Positions 11,640 through 25,200 of a stretch of 64,000 nucleotides of DNA are shown one piece after another (within the stretch, counting starts at the first letter, position 1; every line of letters starts with the position of its first letter). The stretch lies in the NCBI GenBank assembly GCA_963693285.1, contig OY848917.1, positions 746,501 to 810,500 on the forward strand, written 5' to 3'. This DNA is from Xestospongia muta. Taxonomy: Eukaryota > Porifera > Demospongiae > Haplosclerida > Petrosiidae. The notes beneath the pieces were generated by a model. The model searched no databases. It saw only the letters and a program-made list of their open reading frames with translations, and had not been told where the DNA came from. The position numbers and the translations under genes were made by a program.

Positions 11640-12825
11640 TAACTGTCTATCCATCGAAACCATTCGTCCATTATCTGTTTATCTAGCCAGACATTAAACT
11701 GTCCATTCATCCATTCATCTGTTTGTCTAGTGGGACATAAAACTGTCCATTCGTCCATTATTTGTTTGTTTAGCCGGACATTAAACTATCCATTCGTCCA
11801 TTCATCTGTTTGTCTAACCAGACATTAAACTTTCCATTCGTCCATTTATCTGATGTCTAGTTGGACATTAAACTGTCCATTCATCCATTCATCTGTTTGT
11901 CTAATCAGACATTAAACTGTCCATTCGTCCATTCATCTGTTTGTCTAGCCAGACATTGAACTGTCCATTCGTCCATTGATCTGTTTGTCTAATTGGACAT
12001 TAAACTGTCCATTCATCCATTCATCTGTTTGTCTAACCAGACATTAAACTGTCCATTCATCCATTCATCTGTTTGTTTAGCCGGACATTAAACTATCCAT
12101 TCGTCCATTCATCTGTTTGTCTAACCAGACATTAAACTGTCCATTCGTCCATTGATCTGTTTGTCTAATTGGACATTAAACTGTCCATTCATCCATTCAT
12201 CTGTTTGTCTAACCAGACATTAAACTGTCTATTCATCCATTCATCTGTTTGTCTAGTGGGACATTAAACTGTCCATTCAACTGTTTGTCTAACCAGACAT
12301 CAAACTGTCCATTCGTCCATTGATCTGTTTGTCTAGCTAGACATTAAACTGTCCATTCATCCATTGATTTGTTTGTCTAGCCAGACATTAAACTGTCCAT
12401 TTAACTGTTTATCTAGCTGGACATTAAACTGTCCATTTGTCCATTCATCTGTTTGTTTAGCAGGACATTAAACTGTCCATTCGTCCATTGATCTGTTTGT
12501 CTAACTGGACATTAAACTGTCCATTCATCCATTGATTTGTTTGTCTAGCCAGACATTAAACTGTCCATTTAACTGTTTATCTAGCTGGACATTAAACTGT
12601 CCATTTGTCCATTCATCTGTTTGTTTAGCAGGACATTAAACTGTCCATTCGTCCATTGATCTGTTTGTCTAACTGGACATTAAACTGTCCATTCGTCCAT
12701 TGATTTGTTTGTCTAGCCAGACATTAAACTGTCCATTCAACTGTTTATCTAGCTGGACATTAAACTGTCCATTCGTCCATTGATCTGTTTGTCTAGTCAG
12801 ACATTAAACTGTCCATTCATCCATT
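11640..12825 (+). repeat. Minisatellite A, ~45-bp units
   Basis: About 28 degenerate units built on GACATTAAACTGTCCATTC, then (A/G)TCCATT(C/G)ATCTGTTTGTCTAGCCA; some units lack the middle portion and are about 30 bp. It lies in the paralogous position to the larger array at 45835-48200 and ends in the same flank (ATCTATGTATTCACT). Confidence 0.95.
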
Positions 12826-13469
12826 AATCTATGTATTCACTTATATTTTAAATGAAGTATGACATGACCCAATTCAGTTTTCATATTGTAGAAAATTAAC
12901 AAACTAAAATAAACCAACATATTAGAAACTATTTATTATTTATTAATGAATATTAATATGTTGATAAATACATAGATAGATGTATTGTAGCATATGACAT
13001 GTGTTGTTACATGTACTTTGTCACTTAGTTAACCACACCCATTTAACCACTAATCATGTAAACAGATACTTATGAAGTACTTTATATAAGAGAGTACATT
13101 TCCTGTTATGATAATATACTCACTATATTGTTTATACACTGTAGTACAGGAGATATATTATATAAACACTAAACTACCATACCTTCTCAATAAAACATTG
13201 GACATATTATATCATTGGTTAATTTATTGTAATGTGAAGTCTTAAATAGAGTAATAATGGTTATTTTGTGGAGCATACTCTATTTTATGCCTATCTCCAT
13301 CAATTATAACTTAGAACCTACCCCATCTATTATTACATAGAACCTGCCTGGATTTATTATTGCATAGCTCCACTCGCTTTATTATTACGTTTAGCCTACA
13401 CTTAGTCCACTATTATTACTTAGAACCTATTGCCAACTGTTATTACTTAGACACCATGTCATGTCAGCA

Positions 13470-13662
13470 CTCAAACAAGATCAGAGTAATAATGGCAGTA
13501 TAATAAGTAGTAACAATGTATTAGAATTCACAGCCACATTAATTTTTAACCCTGTATTAAGACAATACCTTTATAATTACTATTATAACAATATGTCCTT
13601 GATTATGTTACTATTATATAAATGATGTCCACACTGCCATTACTACTGTGGTCTTGTTTGAG
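13470..13662 (+). repeat. Fold-back inverted repeat (copy a)
   Basis: The left arm 13470-13505 (begins CTCAAACAAGATCAGAGTAA) is matched, with a few mismatches, by the reverse complement of 13633-13662 (ends GTGGTCTTGTTTGAG). The loop is about 125 nt and contains further partial complementarity. The same structure is at 49042-49233, so it predates the segmental duplication. Upstream (13297-13450) are degenerate repeats of TTATTACTTAGAACCT. Confidence 0.7.
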
Positions 13663-13804
13663 ATAGTTTGATATCATCACTACATTTTATATAGTTTTCA
13701 TTGTTAACTTATATAATTATAAAAGTATCTTGTCAATTAATATAATATTATATAGTCATTGATATTAGACCATCCTGTATAATTATATTGTTGTTCTATT
13801 ACAG

Positions 13805-13932
13805 GTATATAGTGGTGATCAAATCCTTAACATCAATGGACATAACAAACAAGGACTAACATTGTATGATGCTAGTCAACTTTTACAGTGTGTCTGGTGA
13901 TCTTGAGTTGACTGTAGTGGAGAACCGAGCTA
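13805..13932 (+). pseudogene. PDZ2 second-half exon, duplicated and frameshifted
   Basis: Near-identical to the exon 9765-9894 (SGDQILNINGH) with its 5' intron flank and donor GTAAGT, but 128 instead of 130 nt: two bases are lost near 13889 in the CTTTTACAG-TGTGTCTGG stretch, shifting the frame. It is an isolated exon without its PDZ partner exon upstream. Confidence 0.85.
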
Positions 13933-14070
13933 GTAAGTTATAACTTATAATAACTAGATGAACACACCCATTGTGTTAGTAAGTTATAACTTATAATAAC
14001 TAGAACACACCTACTGACTAATAAGTTATAACTTATAATAACTAGATGAACACACCCACTGAGTTAGTAC
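13927..14070 (+). repeat. ~53-bp tandem repeat, three units
   Basis: Three consecutive copies of a unit containing TAAGTTATAACTTATAATA and GAACACACCCA, built from the donor side of the preceding exon copy (GCTAGTAAGTTATAAC). The unit includes the exon's own splice donor, so it arose by local slippage after the exon was duplicated. Confidence 0.85.
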
Positions 14071-16050
14071 TTATAATAACTAATACAAAATATAATTGTA
14101 GTCATGTTGTATCAAATATGAGCTTTATAGGATATGGTTCTGTACATTGTCCATTTTATAATAAGATTATAATCATTAAAGATTGTCCAGTAACTTGTTT
14201 AATGATGTGACTATCAAAGTAATGGTAAATTGGGTTAAAAATTGTTGAGCAGTTTGTAAAGCAGAAAGTTAAAGCTTTAAAACATGATCTGTCATACCAA
14301 TTATTATGATGTTATACTTTGTATAATACTTTATTAGACACATAACTATTGTGGTATATTAACAATGTTATCTATTATAATCACCGTTCAACATAGTATA
14401 TTTGATACTAGTAATTATAAACAGTTGTATTATCTACAGGTTCATAATAACCTAGTTATAGATCTACTACAAAACTTATAAATAGTTTATAAACCTCTTG
14501 TGTAAGAATCTAGTTAATTAATAACATCTAAATAACTACATGTATAACAGTCAAGTCTTACCTAGTAGAAACATTAGCAGCTGTCACTTTTACAAGTATG
14601 ACTCCCTCACTGTTCCTCAAAATATGGTCACTATTTAATAGTAACAATCTCATATTAAAACTAGATAGTATTTGTACAGTTCATTTCCATATAGTCTAAT
14701 ATTAAACTAAATATCTAGTGGATACTATTAATACTTCAATATACATTGATTATATATCTAGTACATATGTAATTATTAAATTAAGGATTACTATAACTAT
14801 CTATATCACTTAATATAAATATAGTTAGTCTGTGATTATACTAATCTTATTGTAAACAAACACATTGTTTTCTAGACTTAGTATCCATTAATGTCTTCAA
14901 TTATTGTGCTATAAACTACATAGATTACTCACTGACTTTGTGATAACTTAATGGACTGATATTATATTGATAAAACTATGGTAACCAAAGCCTTGATTGA
15001 AATGACATGTTTTTTAAATATGTCTATTAGTCTCCATATCATATCTATGAAATAGTACCTTTAAGACTTTGTCTAATGTATCTATTCTTCAGTTAGTTCA
15101 TTACTAGTTAATGTAGTTTAAGTCAATCATATCCTACTATATTAGATAAACTCATATCTATGTCATGTGTACATATAAAATGGTCATTTAGGATATTAAG
15201 GCAATCTAGTTCACTACACATGTCTGATCAAAGAAACAGTCATTAAACAATTTAGCATCACTTTTGTTCATTATCAGTATTTCTATTTAGACAGTGGTTT
15301 AGGGTTGAGCAGCTGATATAATTTGAAAATTGCTAAGAGAATCATAACTCAGTAGATATTTAAAGTTATTTTTTTCTATCATCATTATATCTCAATGTAC
15401 AATTAGCTAAATGTCATAACAGTGCAGTGCTCTATAGTAATATTATTATTGTAATAGTAGTCTAAAGGTCTAGTCTTCTCTTTAATCTTATATGGTTCCT
15501 TTGTGTTTGTGGTCAATACAAATTTCTAACACTACACATGTAGTACTCATTTCCTTGTTATTATAGTGACTTCTATGTATACCTAATAATATAATAATAT
15601 TGTTATATAGTTATTACATTAGTTATACTTTGACATATATACTGCTAGTATTATATATTTATATAATGTTATAGATAGTTATATGTGAGGGAGTGTACAC
15701 TTGTCATAACTTTACTAACATAACTAGAGTTGTACACAGTAACTGTGACATACCATAGTAATGAAGTCACTGTACTAGAGGTGATTTGTTCTATTGATTC
15801 ATACCAGACTTCATGTTGTCCCCAATCCCATATCTCTTGTTGCCAACACCACACCTTCCCAAGGAAATATTGAGTCTGACACTCTGACTACAACAGAACA
15901 TTAGGTCCAACCCTATGATGTGTTAGTTATTCATTTCTCAGTAATGGTAATGTCATAATGTTAATGTTTACATTTAACATAAGTACTAATTTGATTAGTA
16001 GACTTTTAGTTACTGTTAGTTCGTTTAAAATAATGAAGAGAATGAGTAAG
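14071..16050 (+). other. Gene-poor spacer
   Basis: AT-rich sequence with no exon homologous to the neighbouring families. A minus-strand open stretch at 15669-15854 has no recognisable features and I do not call it. Confidence 0.5.
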
Positions 16051-16128
16051 AGAGAGAGAGAGAGAAAGAGAGAAAGAGAGATAATTAATTTCATTAGGAG
16101 AAGGATATTATTTTTATTTCTCTTATAG

Positions 16129-17085
16129 CCTACATCTGTTGCTATGCTTCGTCGTACTCCTAGTGAACAAAATGTTTATGATAACATCAAAACTAAGATC
16201 AACCAGCTCCTGAGTATGAGGCCACCTAAGTAAGTCTAAACTTAAATCTACTCATTCATAATGTACAATACAATGGTTCTATTAATTTTATATGTAATGG
16301 TTTTCTTCTGTAGTACTGAGAGGACAGTTACCATTCCACGTTCACCAAATGGTTTTGGTTTTAAAAATGTTGAAGAAGTCCTGGGTGTCTGTGCTAAGGT
16401 ATGTAATGAGAAGATAGACTGTACATAATGAAGTACTGTATGTCCAATATCTTACTGTTTATAATTAGAATAGTCAGCCATTTTTCTGGCTTAACTATAA
16501 CAAACAATGTACATAGATTACAATGATTGTTATTATATTTTCTCCTAATTACAGGGTTCATATCATGCAGTATACAGTGTCTCTGATAAAACTACTCTTC
16601 ATCTCCTTACAGCACTACAACCAATAGTTCTCCAGACACCAACTGATACAGCACCTTTAATGGAACAAGTCAAGTTCACCAAGATAATTATAGATGGTAA
16701 GTAGAGCACACATGTCCCTGTTGACTACATTTGTGTAATATCATGAGATATTAAAGATTGTAAAGTATATGAAATATAAAGATCTAGTCATTTAGTAATG
16801 AAATGATAAATACATTTATAATATGATTTTACTATTAGCATTAATTGTAATAAAGTGAGTTGACTTGTCAATGTTTTAGTTCCATACATGTAGTACTCGA
16901 TATATTCTAATTTATATAGTTCTAATGACATCTAAACTGTGTACATCTAATACTAAGATTACTGTATTATTATTGTAGGTTACTTGTCTGGTGATAAGAA
17001 GAGTGATTTAGTGAGTCAAGCTATTGATCAAGTCCATCAACTTCGATCCCTTCCAGTATGGAGACCAATGGACATTATTCATTAA
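16129..17085 (+). CDS. MAGUK-like 3' fragment with PDZ/GK chimeric exon
   Basis: Exons: 16129-16229 (identical in role to 9368-9468), 16314-16398, 16555-16696, 16979-17085 (stop TAA). Phases join throughout (2, 0, 1). The exon 16314-16398 begins as the PDZ2 first-half exon (ERTVTIPRSPNGFGFKN) and switches, after GGTTTTAAAAATGTT, to the end of the GK exon (EEVLGVCAK) as found at 50110-50287. The later exons encode the rest of the divergent GK domain (GSYHAVYSVSDKTTLHLL; GYLSGDKKSDLVSQ; end PVWRPMDIIH). So the reading frame is open, but PDZ2 has lost its second half and the SH3 is missing. It has no 5' exons of its own nearby. It may be read from the upstream gene or be a relic. Confidence 0.6.
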
Positions 17086-17504
17086 CAGTTACATACTACA
17101 CTAATAATATTTCCTTCAGTAAATAATACACTCAATGCTGTTATAATGACACATTAGTTTGTACATAGAAAACATTTGTTATTGTAACTAATGACCATTT
17201 TTATATTTTTCATGATAATAATAATCTTTCTACTCTCTTTCTTATCTTTTTATTGTAGTTATTATTTTTATTATTAATGTTACTTCTCATTTTGTATCAT
17301 TGTTCTATTGTGTTGTTAAGTTTAAACTTTAAATTTATGTAATAACAACGAATTAATGATAACAATAGTCAGAAAGTAAATGAAGAGTCTTCACAGGATG
17401 AGATTATATTGAATTTTATTATATTCTACACACTGATATAAACATTGTATTTATTTCTTATAATAAGTACAGAATTAAATTTCGTATAGTTTTTACGGAA
17501 GCTC

Positions 17505-18453
17505 ACTCCTTATACCTCCGTAGTCGTATTGACCACACCCCCACCAGTAATCGTGAAATGACACTTAAGAAAGGGTCTTTGCTTAGGGTAGTCAATACAT
17601 TTGTCCATGTTCCAAATTATTGGTTAGCTTGGGCTGTTGTTGAAAGAGCTGGTGTGGAGACACAACTGAAGAGAATACCAAGTCCTGTATAGTAAGTAGA
17701 TTGTAGTTGATAGTAAATTTATAATAATTATAGGAAAATACCAAATAATGATCATCTTGTATTCTATCATTAGTTCTATACATGTACTAATATTTCAGTA
17801 TATAGTCAATGTTTATATCATATTAAAGATGTCCTAATAATATGATCCATTAATATCAAACTTATTTTTATTATAATCTCTCAATTTATTCTTTAGTGCT
17901 CAAGGACAATTTGGTTATGAGGTATTATATTTTCTCCTAATTACAGGGTTCATATCATGTAGTATACAATGTCTCTGATAAAACTACTCTTCATCTCCTT
18001 ACAGCACTACAACCAATAGTTCTCCAGACACCAACTGATACAGCACCTTTAATGGAACAAGTCAAGTTCACCAAGATAACTATAGATGGTAAGTAGAGCA
18101 CACATGTCCCTGTTGACTACATTTGTGTAATATCATGAGATATTAAAGATTGTAAAGTATATGAAATATAAAGATCTAGTCATTTAGTAATGAAATGATA
18201 AATACATTTATAATATGATTTTACTATTAGCATTAATTGTAATAAAGTGACTTGACTTGTCAATGTTTTAGTTCCATACATGTAGTACTTGATATATTCT
18301 AATTTATATAGTTCTAATGACATCTAAACTGTGTACATCTAATACTAAGATTACTGTATTATTATTGTAGGTTACTTGTCAGGTGATAAGAAGAGTGATT
18401 TAGTGAGTCAAGCTATTGATCAAGTCCATCAACTTCGATCCCTTCCAGTATAG
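17505..18453 (+). pseudogene. Rearranged SH3-GK fragment with premature stop
   Basis: 17505-17692 is the SH3 exon missing its 5' part: it starts abruptly after a copy of the 3' flank (TTTTTACGGAAGCTCA). 17897-17922 is the next exon's first 27 nt, fused directly to the intron that precedes the second GK exon (GAGGTATTATATTTTCTCC). 17947-18088 and 18371-18453 are the second and third GK exons; the W codon of PVWRPM is TAG here, so it ends PV*. From 16540 to 17500 and from 17930 to 18895 the DNA is a direct duplication of about 0.96 kb that includes the 3' flank. Confidence 0.8.
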
Positions 18454-19243
18454 AGACCAATGGGTATTATTCATTAACAGTTACATACTACACTAATAAT
18501 ATTTCCTTCAATAAATAATACACTCAATGCTGTTATAATGACACATTAGTTTGTACATAGAAAACATCTTGTTATTGTAACTAATGACCATTTTTTATTT
18601 TTCATGATAATAATAATTTTTCTACTCTGTTTCTTATCTTTTTATTGTAGTTATTATTTTTATTATTAATGTTACTTCTCATTTTGTATCATTGTTCTAT
18701 TGTGTTGTTAAGTTTAAACTTTAAATTTATGTAATAACAACGAATTAATGATAACAATAGTCAGAAAGTAAATGAAGAGTCTTCACAGGATGAGATTATA
18801 TTGAATTTTATTATATACTACACACTGATATAAACATTGTATTTATTTCTTATAATAAGTACAGAATTAAATTTCGTATAGTTTTTACGGAAGCTCATGA
18901 TGCTCAATTATTAATCCAAGGGGAAGTCCAGTGACAGCTTGCATTTTTACTAGATATCGATACTGACCTAAGGTGTGTTTTCTCTGAGAAGGTGATTCAA
19001 GTTATATACCAGCTGTTTGCTTTGTTGTTTGTCAAATTATTGTCAGTGTAACTGTAACTGTGAAAGGTGGCTCTCCCGTCTCTGGTATCTAGTGTGTTTT
19101 CCAACATCAATCATCATTTGATTCTCTTAGAGAACATTTCATGGAATTTGAGAGTGACTATTCACTCTAAAGTCAAAATTAATAACTTCAGTGATCGCGT
19201 TTGTTTTGGAATCGTGTACACTTTCTTACTGTGACTACTGATT
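18454..19243 (+). promoter_or_regulatory. 5' region of copy 1
   Basis: 3' flank of the MAGUK fragment followed by the presumed promoter and 5' UTR of copy 1. The last ~340 nt are conserved at the same distance before copy 2 (about 51350-51681), with an indel of roughly 60 nt. I see no clear TATA box. An in-frame TGA at 19232-19234 lies 12 nt before the start codon. Confidence 0.45.
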
Positions 19244-22200
19244 ATGGCAGAGCAGAGCTCACCAGACAACAGTGCTCCTCCATCAAAAAAGCCTAGAATG
19301 AGTGAAAGTGGTAAGATGATCCATGTATATTATACACCTCTTAACAGAGGAGTATAACAGTGTGTAGTATTATCATGAACTGGACTCCCACTAATAGGAG
19401 GGATGATGTGGTTATAATGTCAAAGACACAACATATGGAATTGTTAACACAATAGAAGAAGCCATACTCTTAATTTGCTTGTATCAGGAAGCAAAATCTC
19501 TAAAAATATTGGCACTAGATCCTCCCAAGAATATTTTTCTAGATTAAACCATGGTTTAGCAGTAGTATAGTTGGTTTATGTTGTGGTTATTATTATATTT
19601 GATTGATAACTAGTAGTACGGTCTGTATATTAGTTTGTTACTTAATATTTTAGAAATAATGTACATTGTAAGTTATCTCTAAATTGTGTTTAAATTCACA
19701 AAGATCTTTTCAAAGTTAAAACAGCTGTAATTATCTAGTGGTATCTTTAAAGGAATGTGTTGATCTATTTTCCTTTACTTTCATTCATACATCCATTAAT
19801 TCAATTATGTATCTATTTATTTTTATTTCTATTTATTTCACTATAGGTATGTTAACTCCACCCACTTCTAATAATATCACCTCACAACCTGTCAATATTG
19901 GACAGCTAGGAAATCCAAGCCATCTAGCCACACCTTCTTTGTATAGTAATTTGTGGACTCCACAATCTGTCATTGAAACATTTAGTCAATCAAATTATCC
20001 TATTCTTGAGAACTCCACAATCTTTCCTAATGATGTAATTAGTACTTCAAGGCACATTGTTCCTCCTGTACTATCATTATCTACCTCTTTGACTGGTTTT
20101 GTCTCACCTGTTCTCTCTTTATCTTCTGTAATCCCACACTCACCCAACATGGAAACATTCTATCAACATATGAGTAGTAATGTGACCACACCCTCAGATG
20201 TAATGACCAGACAAATGGATTATCATAATCTGCAAGCTTCCCAACATCTCTTTAATCCTAATGTTACCATGACAACTTTATCTCATTTTAATTCACCTGA
20301 CATTAATCAAGATATACATTATCAGACTCTACTTCATATAAATGATCCATACCATGTAGGTTCTAGTTTACCTGCTATTCAGCCACTACAGGTTAATACT
20401 AACATGTTGCCACCCTCAGCCAGGATAACTACTAATTTTAGAAATTGTAGCACTCCAAGAATGGTAGCTGACTTTAATTCACCTCACATGATTCCACATG
20501 TACCTCACCAGATCCCAAACCTTTACTCAATGAACACACACCCTATACTTCCAAGGGTTGAACTGCTGTCCCACACTAACCAAAGTAATACGATGGCTCA
20601 TTTACCTAATACTGGCAACATTCTTGAAGTCTTCCATAATAACAGACCCCCTACACTGAACCCAGAGACTACAGAATTACCATTGGAACAAATGTTTCAA
20701 GAAGAAAAGGTATCATGACATCTATTGACATTAAAGATAGTTCACATTAAAAAAGAATAGCTAATTTCAGCTACTGATTGTTACTTTATTAGCCTAACTA
20801 TTCATCTCTAATTCTCTGAATATTTGTCTGTCATAGAGCAGTTTTTACTGATCTTATTCCACATTTGACGAATGTATTTTTCTTTTAATAACCTCCAGAC
20901 ATTTTCAATTAAATGTGCTAGTAATTTGAGTTAATTATACCTTACAAATGATATGTGTTACTCTAATAAGTTGTTGTTATTATATTATGCTAATGTCATA
21001 ACAAACACAAACAAACTGACATTTATTAAGTTATTATACTAACCTATTGTTGTTATATATTTATATAAACTGTTAATATAATAAGATATATTATATTTAT
21101 TGTTACAGATATCATCAGATGAACATCTTGAAACAAATGAACTGACCACTGTGTCTATATCACAAAGTAGTGATAGTGATTTTAACAGTTTCTCAGATGA
21201 AGAGGATTTTGATCCTATGATATTTGTAAGTATATTATATTGTAATGTTTTATAGGAGAACACTCATACTATCTATTGAGTGGACTATTAGTTACTTGTC
21301 ATGTCATCAATAAATTTACATGTTACCTTGTTATCTGTCAAAATATTGGCTCCTCCTCTTACGTACTCTAGACAGCCTATTGTCTTTTTAGTCTTATGCT
21401 CAGACACCCACTTGTTTTAAATGCTATAAAGTGTATCTGGTGATCATTCCTTATCATTTAAACAACATGTTTTAGCTAAAGAACTAGAACAATGATATAC
21501 AAAGCTTTTTTCCCTTTGATTGAGGAGAAATGCTGAGTCATCAAACAACAGCTTGTAATGTGCATCACATGATCCCATCAATAATTTGACCACACCTTGT
21601 CCAATCTTAAATGTACATGTACATGCATTCTGAAGTATAGATTTACACTGGGCATAGTAGCGAGGTTAAGCATTTTAGTACATTTTTATTTATTAACATT
21701 GTTTTATATCATTCCTACTGTGATATAGTTTATAATAAAATAAGACTGATTGATTTCATTATAATTTAGTTTAGTATAAGACTTTAATAAATCATTAAAT
21801 ATATGTTATTAAGTTTATTACTCTCTATTAACTAATGACATCAAATGATGTAATAACTGAACACATCAAACTATTGTGTATATAACTAGTGTAGTCAGTA
21901 TAGACTTACTTTCATTGTTGATATTGTATCTAATGAGATATTTACTTTTGATGTAGTGTGTATTTATAATATTAAGTTATATAATAAGTTATTACTAATG
22001 TCTACTCATAGGATGGTTCTTTATGGGATGCTGCTTATGATGGCAGACTTGATAAAATTAAAAAAAGAATACAAGGTGGTACAAATGTCAATGCGAGATA
22101 TGAGGTTTGTCAATATAATTATAATAATATTAGTGTAGTATACAAATAGTATATAAAACAATATTATAGACACAATAGTCAGTATGTCATTTATATTAAC

Positions 22201-25200
22201 CACATAATTCAATGAGACAATAACTTTATATGTAGTTATTATAAAAGATTTATTACACTTATTTAATGATTATTATTACAATATGTTACATAACATGTTA
22301 TCACAAAGTGTGTAAGTCAATTGTGAGCCTCTTTCTATAGATTACTGTATAGCGGGTATTATTGGTGGACAAAATATTTGACGGTCTGCCATCAAAATAA
22401 ACAAAATTAAAATTTGGCAATTTATTAAAATATTTGTTGTAATTAAAATGTGGGTGGTATTAATTAACAGTGAGTGGTACTGTGGGTACTGCCGATATAA
22501 CGCCACGTAAACTCTCATGAAAGTAAGATCGATGGATTCTTGACCAAGCAGTAGTGGCCTCCCTTTATGTTTAGTAGGCAAACTTTTCACTGTGATAGAT
22601 GTGTTGTTACTCTCTGCCAGCTTCTTAAGGATGCACAATGTTCTTCATATGGCAGGACAGTTCTCTTCATGAAATACCTAAGTAATGCCATTTATGTAGC
22701 GTGTAGCAGATGGTGATCACGTGCAGGGAGGCGTGAAAAATTATCGACGGTTTTTGATTTGACGATTTTGTTGCAGACCGTTAATACGCCAAATTAAATT
22801 CGCTGCCAATAATACCCACTATATGGTATTACCTTATAACTTTAATATCGTACATTAAATTGTCATCATTCTTTATAAGATTTTTTAAAAACTAAGTCCT
22901 AATAATCATAATTTTATCATCACTATATAACTGATCTAATGTACCTTATAATAATGTAATGACAAATACTGGGATTTGTACCCAACACTATAAACCATTT
23001 ATAGCAAGTAGTGATCCTCAACATTTTCTTGAGTATGTGTAATTAGTCACTTGTTCATTGCCAGTATTTATAAATACTCTATTGTTACTATAGTGAATTA
23101 TCTGTTATTTCTTTTCTCATAGTCTTTCATAGTATTATCCTCCCTATAATGTAACATTGAACTGTGTACATGTATATATTACATGAGAACAGACATTTGT
23201 ATATAACTAACACTTTATTAGATGACTGTTGTAATAACATTATACTATAATACTATTAGTTAGAGTGTACATGTTATCTGTGTATCCATAGCAACAGATA
23301 ATATATGAGGTATCATGTTTATATAGTCCAGTATATATTATATACTTGTATAAGTGGTGTAATGTTACTATTGTGTAATTGAGTGTTACTATAGTTAGTA
23401 CTGATGTAGTAATGTACCCAGTAGTCTATGTATATGTATTTAATTATTGACATATTATATTGTGTCTCTTTATTAGAATTATGGTGAAAGTATGATCATA
23501 GCAGCTTGTCAGTACAGTGATAATAATGTACATGTTCTTGAATACTTAATTGACAAAGGAGGAGATGTTAATCTTCAAGATAATGTGAGTATTAATTATT
23601 AATAATTTAATGATATTTATTATAACATTCAATTTGTGTAATGACATTTGTTATAACATTTTACACATGTAGGTTTATATCAGTTAAACTTAAAACATCC
23701 ATAATTATATAGTATTTGATGATATGCTTGTCATAGTATTATGTGACAATAAGTCTAGCTATGATCTGTTTGTTTCTGATAGTCCAGTAGAATGTTATGA
23801 ACATGGCCACACCTCTAATAATATAGTTGTAAATGTACCTAATGTTTTTACATATTTTACCCAATCTATTAATACTTGTCAATATTGTTCTATTGTATAT
23901 ATACTAATGAAAATGTCAGCATGTACTTTTAAATAATTATATAAAATGATACATATTATCATGTTATATACATGTAGTAAGTGGTAATGAACCATATAAT
24001 AGCAAACCAAGGCTATCTAGTGTGAGTAGTAATGTTTGTAGTTATTTGTCCTTAGCAACTTGTAATTTCAATATTAATTAATATTAGGTATTATTATTAA
24101 TACATTCATTACTAATAGTCATACACAAAGATTGGTATATATTGCTATAGATATTGTTAACTTGATGTTCCATCTTGTCCATTACAAACCTCATGTTTTC
24201 AAAGATAGGTGATACTAACTAGTAAAGTATTACTACAAAATAAATAATATTAACTTTACACTGTATGTTCCACATTCTTTATAATAGTTCTATCATTTTT
24301 GTTCTATTCTACCATGCATGTAAAGGGTTAATTTTAAGTAATAATTGCTAATATTTCATGTAAAACACACTGCAGTAATACACTTTACCATATATGGAAG
24401 AAATTGAGTTCCTTTTTTGGTGCCTAGTACACATACATATCAGGCTGTCCTATGAATAGACTTTTTAGTGCTTGTAATGATACATGTACCAAATGGTAAT
24501 TCTATACATATTATAGTGATATCACAGGTAATTCCTATAATCACTTTGGTTTAGACATGAGCAGTCCACCCACAAGCACACACACATACATACACGTACC
24601 CTATATTTTAAAAGTTTCATTGTGAAAAAGTTCAAATGTTGGATAATGTACAAAAATAAACACACTAAGTTTGTTACACATTGAAATATTTACAGTAGGA
24701 ATATTATGGTATGTAATTGTGTTTGAAATTTTTTTAACATAAATGAATATTATAACATGAAAGCTTCTCCATCTACAGTATATATAATCTTTAGTTTGTT
24801 TTAGATATACCTGGTATGCACACATACTAGACTGTCTTATGAATATACTTGTGGTAGTTCTATACATATAGTCATATCACAAGCAATCCCTATAATCAAT
24901 CACTTTGGTCTATACATATGTATGCACACCCACACACTCACTTGCACACACATATACACACATATGTACATACAAATGTTCTTGTTAAGTTAGAAGTATT
25001 TTTTAAATTCATATTTCATATAAAACATGCTATAGTAACCCACATTGCCATATAACGGATAATAGATTTCCTTTTTGGTGCTTGGTAGTCCATAATCACT
25101 CTGGTCTGCACACGCACACACACACACACACACACACATACAAGTACACTTCTTTTAAATTTAATCTTCTTTCTTTTGTTTCTGTGTTTATTTGTACCTG

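Noticed and set aside
15669..15854. Minus-strand 61-aa open frame
   Set aside because: No homology, no splice context, no recognisable features; expected by chance.
22342..22638. Minus-strand 98-aa open frame
   Set aside because: It lies within the MITE-like element and its paralogue at 54674-55148 does not keep the frame.
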